From Oligoflexia bacterium (GTDB taxonomy: Bacteria > Bdellovibrionota > UBA1018): a stretch of DNA of 50,665 nt. The stretch covers positions 1 through 50,665 of the forward strand of contig JACMNQ010000066.1 of the NCBI GenBank assembly GCA_014378465.1, in the 5' to 3' direction. Positions 11,005-18,011 of this stretch are shown piece after piece. A program made the position numbers and the translations under genes. Positions within the stretch are counted from its first letter, which is position 1, and each line of letters begins with the position of its first letter. The notes under the pieces are model-generated. The model had not been told where the DNA came from. It saw nothing but the letters and a program-made list of their open reading frames with translations, and made no database searches.

Positions 11005-11565
11005 TTAGTTCGCCGAACTTGTGCCAAACACAAGTCGGTCGCGGAGCTGTTGAAGTTGAGAGCGGAGCGTACCATCGTAGGTGACGCCATTCACGGTGAC
11101 CTTGATGCCTGCCAAAAGAGATGAATCAATGGATGGCCTGAAGGAAATCTTCTTGCCGAGCTTCTGACCAAAAGAGCGGCTGAGCTCTTCGAGATCTTTG
11201 GCGTCGAGTGGGTCGGCGGATACCAGCTGGCCCAGTACTCCGCCTTGAGATTCGAGTCGGATTTCAGCGAAAGAGCCTCTGATCGCCTTAAGGAGGGATA
11301 AGCGCTCTTTGCGGGCCATAAGGACGAGAAAACGTCCGAGAATTCCGCCAATGCCGAGCTTCTCTGAAACGGCCGCCACTACAGATATTTTTTCCTTCGA
11401 GCCCAGAGCAGCAGTTTCGATCAGGGTTTTGAAGTTTGGATTCTGATCAACCGCAAGGACGAAGGCATCCAGCTGCGCTTCGATCTGATCGACATCTGCC
11501 GCAGTGAGCTTTGTTTCGGTTGCGGCTTCATAGAGCGCTTTGGCGTAGGCGCGTGCGACACTCAT
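11005..11565 (-). CDS. atpH: F1F0 ATP synthase subunit delta
   Basis: Delta (OSCP-type) joins the top of the alpha/beta hexamer to the peripheral stalk. The 186-residue protein starts MSVARAYAKALYEAA. It has the family C-terminal element IDSSLLAGIKVTVNGVTYDG followed by TLRSQLQQLRDRL. The start ATG overlaps the atpF stop in an ATGA junction (4 bases), implying translational coupling. GGAGAG precedes it. Confidence 0.96.
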   Translation of the reverse strand: MSVARAYAKALYEAATETKLTAADVDQIEAQLDAFVLAVDQNPNFKTLIETAALGSKEKISVVAAVSEKLGIGGILGRFLVLMARKERLSLLKAIRGSFAEIRLESQGGVLGQLVSADPLDAKDLEELSRSFGQKLGKKISFRPSIDSSLLAGIKVTVNGVTYDGTLRSQLQQLRDRLVFGTSSAN

Positions 11566-12035
11566 TGTACACTCTCCACTTGCTGAGAAAATTCGCGGCG
11601 AATCCTGAGCTTGTCTTCGCCGGTCAGCCGCTCTTTGAGAATCTTTTCGGCACGATCGAGGACCTGACCACTCAATTCGGTGCGAAGCTGATTTTTCAAA
11701 TCACCATAAAGTGATTGGGAAGAATCTTTTGCGTCCACCAGAATGGAACCCGCGAGACGCTTGGCTTCTGCGACGGTCTTGACACGCATGGCTTCTGCGT
11801 CCTGCCTGACTTGCTCACGAAGAGAGACGACTTCAGCATCGATGGCCTGAAGTTTTGCGGAGAACTCGGTGTACTTCTGTTCGGCGTCCCGAAGCTGGGC
11901 CTGAACTCGGACGACTTCATCACGAAGGCCCGTGGAACGTCCCGAGACGAACTCACGAACGGGCCCACGAAGGAAATAGACCATGATCCCGACCAGGATG
12001 AGAACATTGACGACGGAGGGAATAAGCGCGTACAT
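11562..12035 (-). CDS. atpF: F1F0 ATP synthase subunit b
   Basis: This is one of two non-identical b-type peripheral-stalk subunits. It has an N-terminal transmembrane helix (about residues 2-22, IPSVVNVLILVGIMVYFL) and then a long charged coiled coil (LRDEVVRVQAQLRDAEQKY, FSAKLQAIDAEV). An upstream TTG at 12038 is in frame, but the ATG at 12035 forms a TGATG junction with the preceding b' stop and has AGAGG 8 bases upstream. It overlaps atpH by 4 bases. The product is 157 residues. Confidence 0.93.
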   Translation of the reverse strand: MYALIPSVVNVLILVGIMVYFLRGPVREFVSGRSTGLRDEVVRVQAQLRDAEQKYTEFSAKLQAIDAEVVSLREQVRQDAEAMRVKTVAEAKRLAGSILVDAKDSSQSLYGDLKNQLRTELSGQVLDRAEKILKERLTGEDKLRIRREFSQQVESVQ

Positions 12036-12508
12036 CAACCTTGCCTCTTGAGAAGAGTATCGGAAATGGTTTTCGCAAGACTTTCAACTTCAACCTCGAG
12101 CTGCTTTTTCAGCTGCTCGGTCTGCCGCGAAATGGAGTCCACGGCATCTTGAGTTATCTTCTTTGCTTCATTTCGCGCATGAGAAAGAATTTCGGCTTCT
12201 TCTTTTTTTGTCTCAAGAAGGACTGCGTCGAAATCTTTTCTGGCATCAGCACGGGCTTGGCTGAGCTGTGTCTTGTATTCTTCAATTTTAGAATGGGCTT
12301 GGCTGACCAGCTTTTCTGCAGCGGCACGATCCTGAACGGTGCGTTTGTTTCTTGCTTCGAACAGTTTCAAGAAAGGCTTGAAGTAGAGATTCGAGAGAAC
12401 AAGAAAGAGCACCGCGAAGATGGCGAATTCTGTGAAAAAAGTTTGATCCAGCCCAAGCTGCTGCAGTATGGCGGCCACGTTGAAGCTCCGATTGTGTTTG
12501 GAATCCAC
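12035..12508 (-). CDS. atpF2: F1F0 ATP synthase subunit b' (second b-type subunit)
   Basis: This is the second b-type subunit. It has a hydrophobic segment about residues 25-45 (TEFAIFAVLFLVLSNLYFKP) and then a highly charged, cysteine-free coiled coil (LFEARNKRTVQDRAAAEKL...). Tandem b/b' pairs make a heterodimeric stalk, known from photosynthetic bacteria, Aquificae and former deltaproteobacteria. The GTG at 12508 has no clear ribosome binding site. An internal GTG at 12478 (giving AAILQQLGLDQTFF after the initiator) has GGAG 7 bases upstream and may be the true start. It is first in the F1 block and 42 bases after the bactofilin. Confidence 0.9.
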   Translation of the reverse strand: MDSKHNRSFNVAAILQQLGLDQTFFTEFAIFAVLFLVLSNLYFKPFLKLFEARNKRTVQDRAAAEKLVSQAHSKIEEYKTQLSQARADARKDFDAVLLETKKEEAEILSHARNEAKKITQDAVDSISRQTEQLKKQLEVEVESLAKTISDTLLKRQG

Positions 12509-12550
12509 TGCGGAGTTAACACGGTAGAATTTCGCGGGTCAAGTATGGAA

Positions 12551-12988
12551 TTAAACGGGGTTGGATTTATTTGAGCCTGAGTCGGAGAGCTTTTTGGCAG
12601 CATTGGAAGGTGTCGGTAAACCCGGAGTTGCGGAGTTGACCATCTTGCTGCTGCCTTCAAAAATCACGCCTTCATCCACCCGGAGGCTTGGGGTGAGAAT
12701 GCTTCCACGGAAAATTGCGGGGGCGTGGATTTCAACACGGTGTTTGGCTTTGATGTTTCCGCGAACTTCACCGCTGATGATGACGATGCCCGCATCAATC
12801 TGTCCTTCGACGCGCGCGCCTTCGCTGATGATCAAGGTATCCGGAGTGAAGATTTCTCCGCGGAACGTTCCACCAATTCGGACAGTGCCCTGAAAGCAGA
12901 GCTTCCCTTCGAACTCGCAGCCCTGGTCAATGACACCGCTGACGGCAAAGCTGCTGACCGGGACACTCAAGTTTTGGGATTTTCTCAT
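12551..12988 (-). CDS. bactofilin family cytoskeletal protein
   Basis: Bactofilins (DUF583) polymerise without nucleotide into filaments that scaffold polar, wall-synthesis or chromosome-segregation factors. The 145-residue protein has the right-handed beta-helix core (about residues 18-118) with hydrophobic residues every second position and regular glycines: GTVRIGGTFRGEIFTPDTLI, SEGARVEGQIDAGIVIISGE, VRGNIKAKHRVEIHAPAIFR. Short, unstructured, Ser/Pro/Lys-rich tails flank it. It begins 5 bases after the parB stop and so is almost certainly in the parAB transcript. In Myxococcus, bactofilins next to parAB organise the ParABS system, and a similar role here is inferred from position. Confidence 0.92.
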   Translation of the reverse strand: MRKSQNLSVPVSSFAVSGVIDQGCEFEGKLCFQGTVRIGGTFRGEIFTPDTLIISEGARVEGQIDAGIVIISGEVRGNIKAKHRVEIHAPAIFRGSILTPSLRVDEGVIFEGSSKMVNSATPGLPTPSNAAKKLSDSGSNKSNPV

Positions 12989-12993
12989 GCAGT

Positions 12994-13968
12994 CTAATTC
13001 TGCATGACCCCGAGGATTCGTTCAAGCTCTTCGCGCGATCCGTAGTGAAGAACGATTTTGCCCTTTTTTTCAGTCCCCCTGATTTCGACTTTGGTCGAAA
13101 GATGCCGAGTCAGATTCTGGGAGAGGGTCGCGATCCGAGATTGGACCGGCTTTGCGGGGGCTCCGCTGGCGCCAGCCTGCACGCCACCTTCGCCGTTTGC
13201 AGCTTGACGCTTGTACTGATCAACCAGGGCTTCAGATTCACGAACGCTGAGCTTCTGCTCGACAATCTGCGCACGAGCTCTCAGGCGAAGCTCGTGGTCC
13301 TCCAGGGACAGCAGCGCCTTCCCGTGACCAAAGCTTAAAATTTGACGCTTCAAGTCGTCGATGATGGCTTCGGGAAGACGAAGTAGCCGTAAATAGTTGG
13401 TGATCGTGGAACGTTCTTTTCCAACTCGAACCGCGATTTCTTCTTGGGTCAGGGCGAAGTCCTGCATGAGCTGAAAATACGCCAAAGCCTCATCTATGCA
13501 GTTGAGATTTTGTCTTTGTATGTTTTCGATGAGTGCCAACTCGAGCGCCTCTCGATCAGTCGACTTGCGGATGACAATGGGAACCTGCTTGAGACCCGCC
13601 AATTTTGACGCACGCAATCGTCTTTCGCCAGCAATCAGTTGATAGCCGTTCGGTCCTTTTCGAACAATCAGAGGCTGGATGATCCCGTTGGAGCGGATCG
13701 ACTGAGCAAGCTCCTGAAGGGATGGATCGTCAAAATCCCGACGTGGCTGATATTGGTTTGCGATGATGTCGTCAACATTTGCGAATGCAATTCCTGGATG
13801 TCGATCTTTGTTTGCCATCTCGGGCTGAAGAGCCGGCATGGCGTCTCCGGCCGCAGTGGCACCTGTTCCTTTTGTGCTCAAGGAAGCAGGCGTCGAAACG
13901 GGGGCGCTCGCGGCGTTAGACAGAAGCGAAGCGAGACCTTTACCTAAAACGGGTTTTTGAACTGCCAC
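12994..13968 (-). CDS. parB: chromosome partitioning protein ParB
   Basis: ParB is the CTPase clamp that loads at parS and spreads to form the origin segregation complex. The 324 residues start MAVQKPVLGKGLASLL, a classic N-terminus that contacts ParA. A 55-residue linker follows, then the ParB/Srx CTP-binding fold with GERRLRASKL. The HTH domain (LTQEEIAVRVGKERSTITNY) and a C-terminal dimerisation segment (KIVLHYGSREELERILGVM) complete it. It lies 24 bases after parA. Two parS palindromes occur 1.2-1.4 kb upstream. Confidence 0.97.
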   Translation of the reverse strand: MAVQKPVLGKGLASLLSNAASAPVSTPASLSTKGTGATAAGDAMPALQPEMANKDRHPGIAFANVDDIIANQYQPRRDFDDPSLQELAQSIRSNGIIQPLIVRKGPNGYQLIAGERRLRASKLAGLKQVPIVIRKSTDREALELALIENIQRQNLNCIDEALAYFQLMQDFALTQEEIAVRVGKERSTITNYLRLLRLPEAIIDDLKRQILSFGHGKALLSLEDHELRLRARAQIVEQKLSVRESEALVDQYKRQAANGEGGVQAGASGAPAKPVQSRIATLSQNLTRHLSTKVEIRGTEKKGKIVLHYGSREELERILGVMQN

Positions 13969-13992
13969 AGATCCTCCGGGACTCGATACGAA

Positions 13993-14964
13993 CTACAAAG
14001 CCTTCGAGGCAGGCTTGTCAGATTTCGCAGGCGATGGTGTTGTTGATTGTGTGAGCGGTGTCGCTTCGGCCGGAGCGCCAACAGGCGGATTTCCCGGCGC
14101 GTCGAATTCGGCCTCGATTTTATCGAGCTGCGCTTGATTAGGATAAGAAGGAGCCGCACGCTCCGGATGAAAGGCCGGTGGCGTTACGTCCTTGGGCTGA
14201 TTTCGAGACAGCACTTCTTTAGCGAGATTCAGGTAGGCTAGGCATCCTTTTGAATCGATGTCATACAAGAGGATCGGCTTGCCAAAGCTCGAGCACTCGC
14301 TCAAGCGCACATTCCTTGGAATGACCGTATTGAAAACTGAATCTTTGAAATGAGTTCTCACCTCTTGCACCACCTGGTTGGCGAGATTATTTCGTCCATC
14401 GAACATCGTAAGAACGATTCCCTCTTCCTGGAGGTTCGGGTTGATATTCTGTCGGATCAGGGAAACCGTATGAAGCAGCTGAGTCAGTCCCTCGAGAGCG
14501 AAATACTCGCACTGAAGTGGAACCAGAAAACTGTCGGCTGCCGTAAGCGAGTTCACCGTGAGAAGCCCCAAAGAAGGAGGACAATCAATCAAAATGAAGT
14601 CGTAGTCGTCCTTGATTGCCGCAATAGCCGCTTTGAGTTTGGATTCTCGAGCGAACGAGGTCACGAGTTCAATTTCTGCTCCAGTCAGATCAGTATTTGC
14701 TGGTGCTACGAAAAGGTAATCGATTTCAGTCGACTGAATGACTTCAGCGAGCGTCGCCTCACCGATCAGCGCATGATAGATCGTCTTTTTATCTGCAAGT
14801 GCGGCTCGGTCAACGCCTAAAGCGGATGATGCGTTGCCTTGTGGATCAAAATCAATGACGAGCGTCTTGCGTTCCGCCATAGCGAGTGAAGCGGCCAGGT
14901 TCACGGTGGTAGTTGTCTTACCGACGCCGCCCTTTTGATTGGTAAGGGCAATGACTTTTCCCAT
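13993..14964 (-). CDS. parA: chromosome partitioning ATPase ParA with C-terminal extension
   Basis: ParA/Soj is a deviant-Walker ATPase that binds DNA nonspecifically and moves ParB-parS complexes. It has MGKVIALTNQKGGVGKTT (deviant P-loop with the signature lysine), DFDPQGNASSALG, and LIDCPPSLGLLTVN (Walker B). The conserved domain ends near residue 255. About 70 further residues are Pro/Ala/Ser/Thr-rich (TPPAFHPERAAPSYPNQ..., ending PAKSDKPASKAL), longer than the usual 250-265-residue ParA. AAGAGAGTGATAA precedes the ATG. It is first in the parA-parB-bactofilin-F1 ATPase series. Confidence 0.97.
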   Translation of the reverse strand: MGKVIALTNQKGGVGKTTTTVNLAASLAMAERKTLVIDFDPQGNASSALGVDRAALADKKTIYHALIGEATLAEVIQSTEIDYLFVAPANTDLTGAEIELVTSFARESKLKAAIAAIKDDYDFILIDCPPSLGLLTVNSLTAADSFLVPLQCEYFALEGLTQLLHTVSLIRQNINPNLQEEGIVLTMFDGRNNLANQVVQEVRTHFKDSVFNTVIPRNVRLSECSSFGKPILLYDIDSKGCLAYLNLAKEVLSRNQPKDVTPPAFHPERAAPSYPNQAQLDKIEAEFDAPGNPPVGAPAEATPLTQSTTPSPAKSDKPASKAL

Positions 14965-15047
14965 TTATCACTCTCTTTTTGTGGGTTCTATGAAATAACG
15001 TTCTTATCTGAGTTATCCCAGTAATCCCAGTCGATTTTGAACTTTTA

Positions 15048-15085
15048 CAGGGGCGCCCGGATTGATTCTGATTAGGGCGCCCCTG
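15048..15085. repeat. perfect 11-bp G+C-rich inverted repeat between rsmG and parA
   Basis: The arms CAGGGGCGCCC (15048-15058) and GGGCGCCCCTG (15075-15085) are exact complements with a 16-base spacer. The element lies in the 258-base gap after rsmG and before parA, both minus-strand. On the minus strand it follows rsmG by about 140 bases, and no T-run follows. It could be a terminator for mnmG-rsmG, a transcript-stabilising hairpin or a protein site. Confidence 0.55.
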
Positions 15086-15192
15086 ATATCGATGTGTGGT
15101 GTGGTGGGTAATCAGATCAGAAAAATTTAGCTACACACACAGGCTACCCATGAATATCCTCCGGAGCAAGTGGAGAGTCATGTTTTTTTAAA

Positions 15193-15208
15193 CGTTCCAC
15201 GTGGAACA
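15193..15208. other. parS: parS centromere site (intergenic)
   Basis: The 16-base site CGTTCCACGTGGAACA contains the perfect 14-bp palindrome GTTCCACGTGGAAC at 15194-15207. It matches the broadly conserved chromosomal parS (TGTTNCACGTGNAACA) at all but the outermost base. It lies just beyond the rsmG stop and about 230 bases upstream of parA, the usual neighbourhood for parS. Confidence 0.92.
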
Positions 15209-15222
15209 TGCGTGGCTAGCCA

Positions 15223-15876
15223 TCAGACGGTCGTTATCTTGCCGCGGATGATTCGCACAATGATCCGACTCTTCTGAAGAGATCCGACCGTGTACTCGTA
15301 AGTCTTCTCAATGGAGAGTTCCGAGCGTCGTTGAGATTCTTTAAAGTCACTGAGCTCTTGCGGCCAGCTTGGTCCCTTGAGTAAAACTAGATTGTTCCAC
15401 GTGGAACATGGTCGAATCCAATTATAAATGCGCGTCACAGGTCCGACCGCGCGAGCAACGATGGATGAAACAGTATTCTTCTTAAGATAATCTTCTGCCC
15501 GACCCGCAAAAACATCCACCGCCGATCCATAAAGTCCGAGATCTGTAGCAGCCCGCATCAGAAAGTCGGCCTTTTTCACTTCCGAATCACACAAAATCCA
15601 CTCCCCGGGGGCGAGTAAAGCGCAAATCATCCCCGGTACCCCCACGCCTGAACCTAAGTCCATCGCCGGATAACTCACGAGCCCGCTTTTCGTGAGTTCA
15701 ATCGCGTCTAGAACATGCCCTTCATAAAAATCGACCGGTGATAAAAGGCGAGTCAGATTCTGAACCTCATTTTCGGCAATGACTAGCTGACGGAAAGATG
15801 AGATTTTAGCACGAGTATCCGAAGATAGCTGGGGACTACCCTCTTTTAATAGCCGTTCAAATTCGTGATTATCCAT
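15223..15876 (-). CDS. rsmG: 16S rRNA (guanine-527-N7) methyltransferase RsmG
   Basis: RsmG (GidB) uses S-adenosylmethionine to methylate G527 of 16S rRNA. The 217-residue protein shows the SAM-binding loop MDLGSGVGVPGM near residue 70. It also has FYEGHVLDAIEL (variant of the usual RHLLDSL) and SIVARAVGPV, equivalent to the family VxSRAxA. Its codons include a perfect parS site encoding CSTWNN. It overlaps the mnmG stop by 8 bases, the classic mnmG-rsmG-parA-parB order. Confidence 0.92.
   Translation of the reverse strand: MDNHEFERLLKEGSPQLSSDTRAKISSFRQLVIAENEVQNLTRLLSPVDFYEGHVLDAIELTKSGLVSYPAMDLGSGVGVPGMICALLAPGEWILCDSEVKKADFLMRAATDLGLYGSAVDVFAGRAEDYLKKNTVSSIVARAVGPVTRIYNWIRPCSTWNNLVLLKGPSWPQELSDFKESQRRSELSIEKTYEYTVGSLQKSRIIVRIIRGKITTV
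15393..15408. other. parS: parS centromere site inside rsmG
   Basis: TGTTCCACGTGGAACA is a perfect 16-bp palindrome and a full parS consensus match. It sits within the rsmG coding region, 200 bases from the intergenic parS (centre to centre). On the minus strand it encodes part of PCSTWNNLV, so the protein accommodates the site. Confidence 0.95.
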
Positions 15877-17770
15877 GGAGGGCGTCGCTTACTGGGGTGG
15901 CTTTGGAAGACTTCATCTTGAGAAAGATCATAATGGCGGCCACTGCAGCCGGGGTAACACCTTGAAGGCGTGTTGCCTGCCCAATCGTCTCGGGCCTCAC
16001 CCGCGCAAGCCTCGATCGGACTTCAGTGGATAATCCGGGTACGTCCGCAAAATCGAGCTGCAGGGGAATGGCCAAAAACTCGTTTTTTCGTACGCCTTCA
16101 AGCACTTCAAGGTCCCGCTTGATATAACCCTCGTATTTTACCTGGATTTCGACTTGCTCACGCACGTCCGCAGAAACAGTCTCCCCCAGGGCAAGCCCCA
16201 ACTCTACAAGAGAATCAAATGTCAATTCTGGTCTCCGAAGTAAAACTTCTGCTGAAACGCGATCTTTGAGCGGGCTCAGTCCCCGCGCCGACAACCAATC
16301 ATTAACGCCAGTCACCGGATAGAAGTAGTTTTTCGAAAGTGCGTCTTTCCAATGTGAGATCGAATCCCGACGCCGGCAGAAGATCTCATATTCCTCATCA
16401 CCCAGAAGACCCAATTCATGACCCATTTCACTTAAACGTAAATCAGCATTATCTTCGCGCAAAAGGAGCCGATACTCCGCCCGCGAGGTAAACATCCGGT
16501 AGGGCTCATCCGCACCTTTCAAGACCAGGTCATCCGCCAACACGCCGATATATCCATCGAGTCTCGAGAGGACAAAGGGACTCTTCTCCAAAACCTTCTG
16601 AGCGGCATTGATCCCAGCAATAAGACCCTGTGCACCTGCCTCTTCATATCCAGAAGTCCCATTAACCTGACCCGCAAAAAAAAGTCCGGGCACGTCCTTA
16701 GATTCAAAAGTCGCCTTGAGCTGCCGCGCGTCAACGCAATCGTACTCGACCGCATAACCGTGACGGATGAACTGGGCATTCTCAAGTCCAACGATAGAAT
16801 GAACAAACGCTTCTTGCACATCGCGCGGCAGACTCGTTGAAATCCCGTTCACATAGATTTCGTTGGTATTCAAACCCTCAGGTTCCAAGAAAATCTGATG
16901 CCGATTTCGATCTCTAAACCTTTTTACTTTATCTTCAATGGAGGGACAATAACGGGGACCGATACCCTGAATAATGCCCGTGAACATCGGTGATTTATCA
17001 AAATTTTTCTCAATAATATCATGGGTTAGCTCGTTCGTATAAGTAATAAAGCAATGGACTTGGGGCAAAAGAGGAAAAGGCTGAGTGCGGTGATAAAAGG
17101 AAAACGGCACCGGAATCACATCGCCCGCTTGGGCTTCCACTTTCGAATAATCGATACTGTCTTTATGAAGCCGGGGCGGAGTACCCGTCTTAAGTCGACC
17201 CAACCGGAATCCCAGCTTCTCCAGACTTGCACTCAAGCCAGTCGAAGACTGATCCCCTGCACGACCCCCGGGAGCTTGATCAAAACCGGTATGCATGATC
17301 GCCCGAAGAAAAGTCCCCGAAGTGATGATCACGTTGGGTGCAAAAATGTCAGAACCGTCAGTCGTACGAATTCCCCGCACCTTGCCTTCAGCCAAGAGAA
17401 TTTCAGACGCTTCTACCGGGACAATCGTCAGGTTCGCTAGCCCGAGGAAAAACTCCTGCATCCGCTGAGCGTAAAGAGCCTTGTCACATTGAGCGCGCGA
17501 CGACCGCACGGCGGGCCCTTTACTGCTATTGAGCTTGCGATACTGAATCGCGCTCTTATCAGTATTGATTCCCATGATGCCGCCCAAAGCATCAATTTCT
17601 CTAATGAGCTGACCCTTCGCCAAGCCGCCCATGGCAGGATTGCACGACATGAAACCGATGCGTGACGGGTTCAGAGTGACCAAGGCGGTTCGACAGCCCA
17701 TTTTCGCGCTGGCGTGCGCGGCTTCAGTTCCGGCGTGACCGCCGCCTATGACAATGACATCAAACTCCAT
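15869..17770 (-). CDS. mnmG: tRNA uridine-34 5-carboxymethylaminomethyl modification enzyme MnmG
   Basis: MnmG (GidA) is an FAD protein that with MnmE installs the cmnm5 group at wobble U34 of tRNAs. From MEFDVIVIGGGHAGTEAA the product is 633 residues, the normal length. It has the FAD-binding GGGHAG, SCNPAMGGLAKGQL, GTPPRLHKDSID, and the C-terminal VRPETIGQATRLQGVTPAAV element. The frame stays open 12 codons upstream to a TTG at 17806, but the ATG at 17770 places the dinucleotide fold at the N-terminus as in all homologues. The partner gene mnmE is 8 kb away on the same strand. Confidence 0.97.
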   Translation of the reverse strand: MEFDVIVIGGGHAGTEAAHASAKMGCRTALVTLNPSRIGFMSCNPAMGGLAKGQLIREIDALGGIMGINTDKSAIQYRKLNSSKGPAVRSSRAQCDKALYAQRMQEFFLGLANLTIVPVEASEILLAEGKVRGIRTTDGSDIFAPNVIITSGTFLRAIMHTGFDQAPGGRAGDQSSTGLSASLEKLGFRLGRLKTGTPPRLHKDSIDYSKVEAQAGDVIPVPFSFYHRTQPFPLLPQVHCFITYTNELTHDIIEKNFDKSPMFTGIIQGIGPRYCPSIEDKVKRFRDRNRHQIFLEPEGLNTNEIYVNGISTSLPRDVQEAFVHSIVGLENAQFIRHGYAVEYDCVDARQLKATFESKDVPGLFFAGQVNGTSGYEEAGAQGLIAGINAAQKVLEKSPFVLSRLDGYIGVLADDLVLKGADEPYRMFTSRAEYRLLLREDNADLRLSEMGHELGLLGDEEYEIFCRRRDSISHWKDALSKNYFYPVTGVNDWLSARGLSPLKDRVSAEVLLRRPELTFDSLVELGLALGETVSADVREQVEIQVKYEGYIKRDLEVLEGVRKNEFLAIPLQLDFADVPGLSTEVRSRLARVRPETIGQATRLQGVTPAAVAAIMIFLKMKSSKATPVSDALHG

Positions 17771-17808
17771 ACAGGCCCGATAACACCGATTATCAGAACA
17801 AGTCAATT

Positions 17809-17885
17809 TGGAGCGGGTGAAGGGGTTCGAACCCTCGACCTCAAGCTTGGGAAGCTCGCACTCTAGCCAACTGAGCTACACCCGC
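17809..17885 (-). tRNA. tRNA-Gly (anticodon CCC)
   Basis: The 77-base sequence folds as a complete cloverleaf: acceptor stem GCGGGTG/CACCCGC, D-stem GCTC/GAGT, anticodon stem CGAGC/GCTTG with loop TTCCCAA (anticodon CCC, reading GGG), and T-arm GAGGG-TTCGAAC-CCCTT. The discriminator is U, as usual for bacterial tRNA-Gly, and the 3' CCA is encoded. It lies 38 bases upstream of the preferred mnmG start, on the same strand. Confidence 0.96.
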
Positions 17886-18011
17886 GCACCAAACTCATCC
17901 GAAGACGCGAACAAGCTTGACGCTAACTCGGAAACCCCAGTCCCGCAAGCCACAGAGCTCAAAAACCCAAGACAATACGATCGGTAGACACTGGAGCCAC
18001 CGAGGCATAAA

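Noticed and set aside
9450..11084. A 544-codon open frame on the plus strand
   Set aside because: It is antisense to atpA, whose minus-strand protein is unmistakable, and its composition is the reflected one of atpA.
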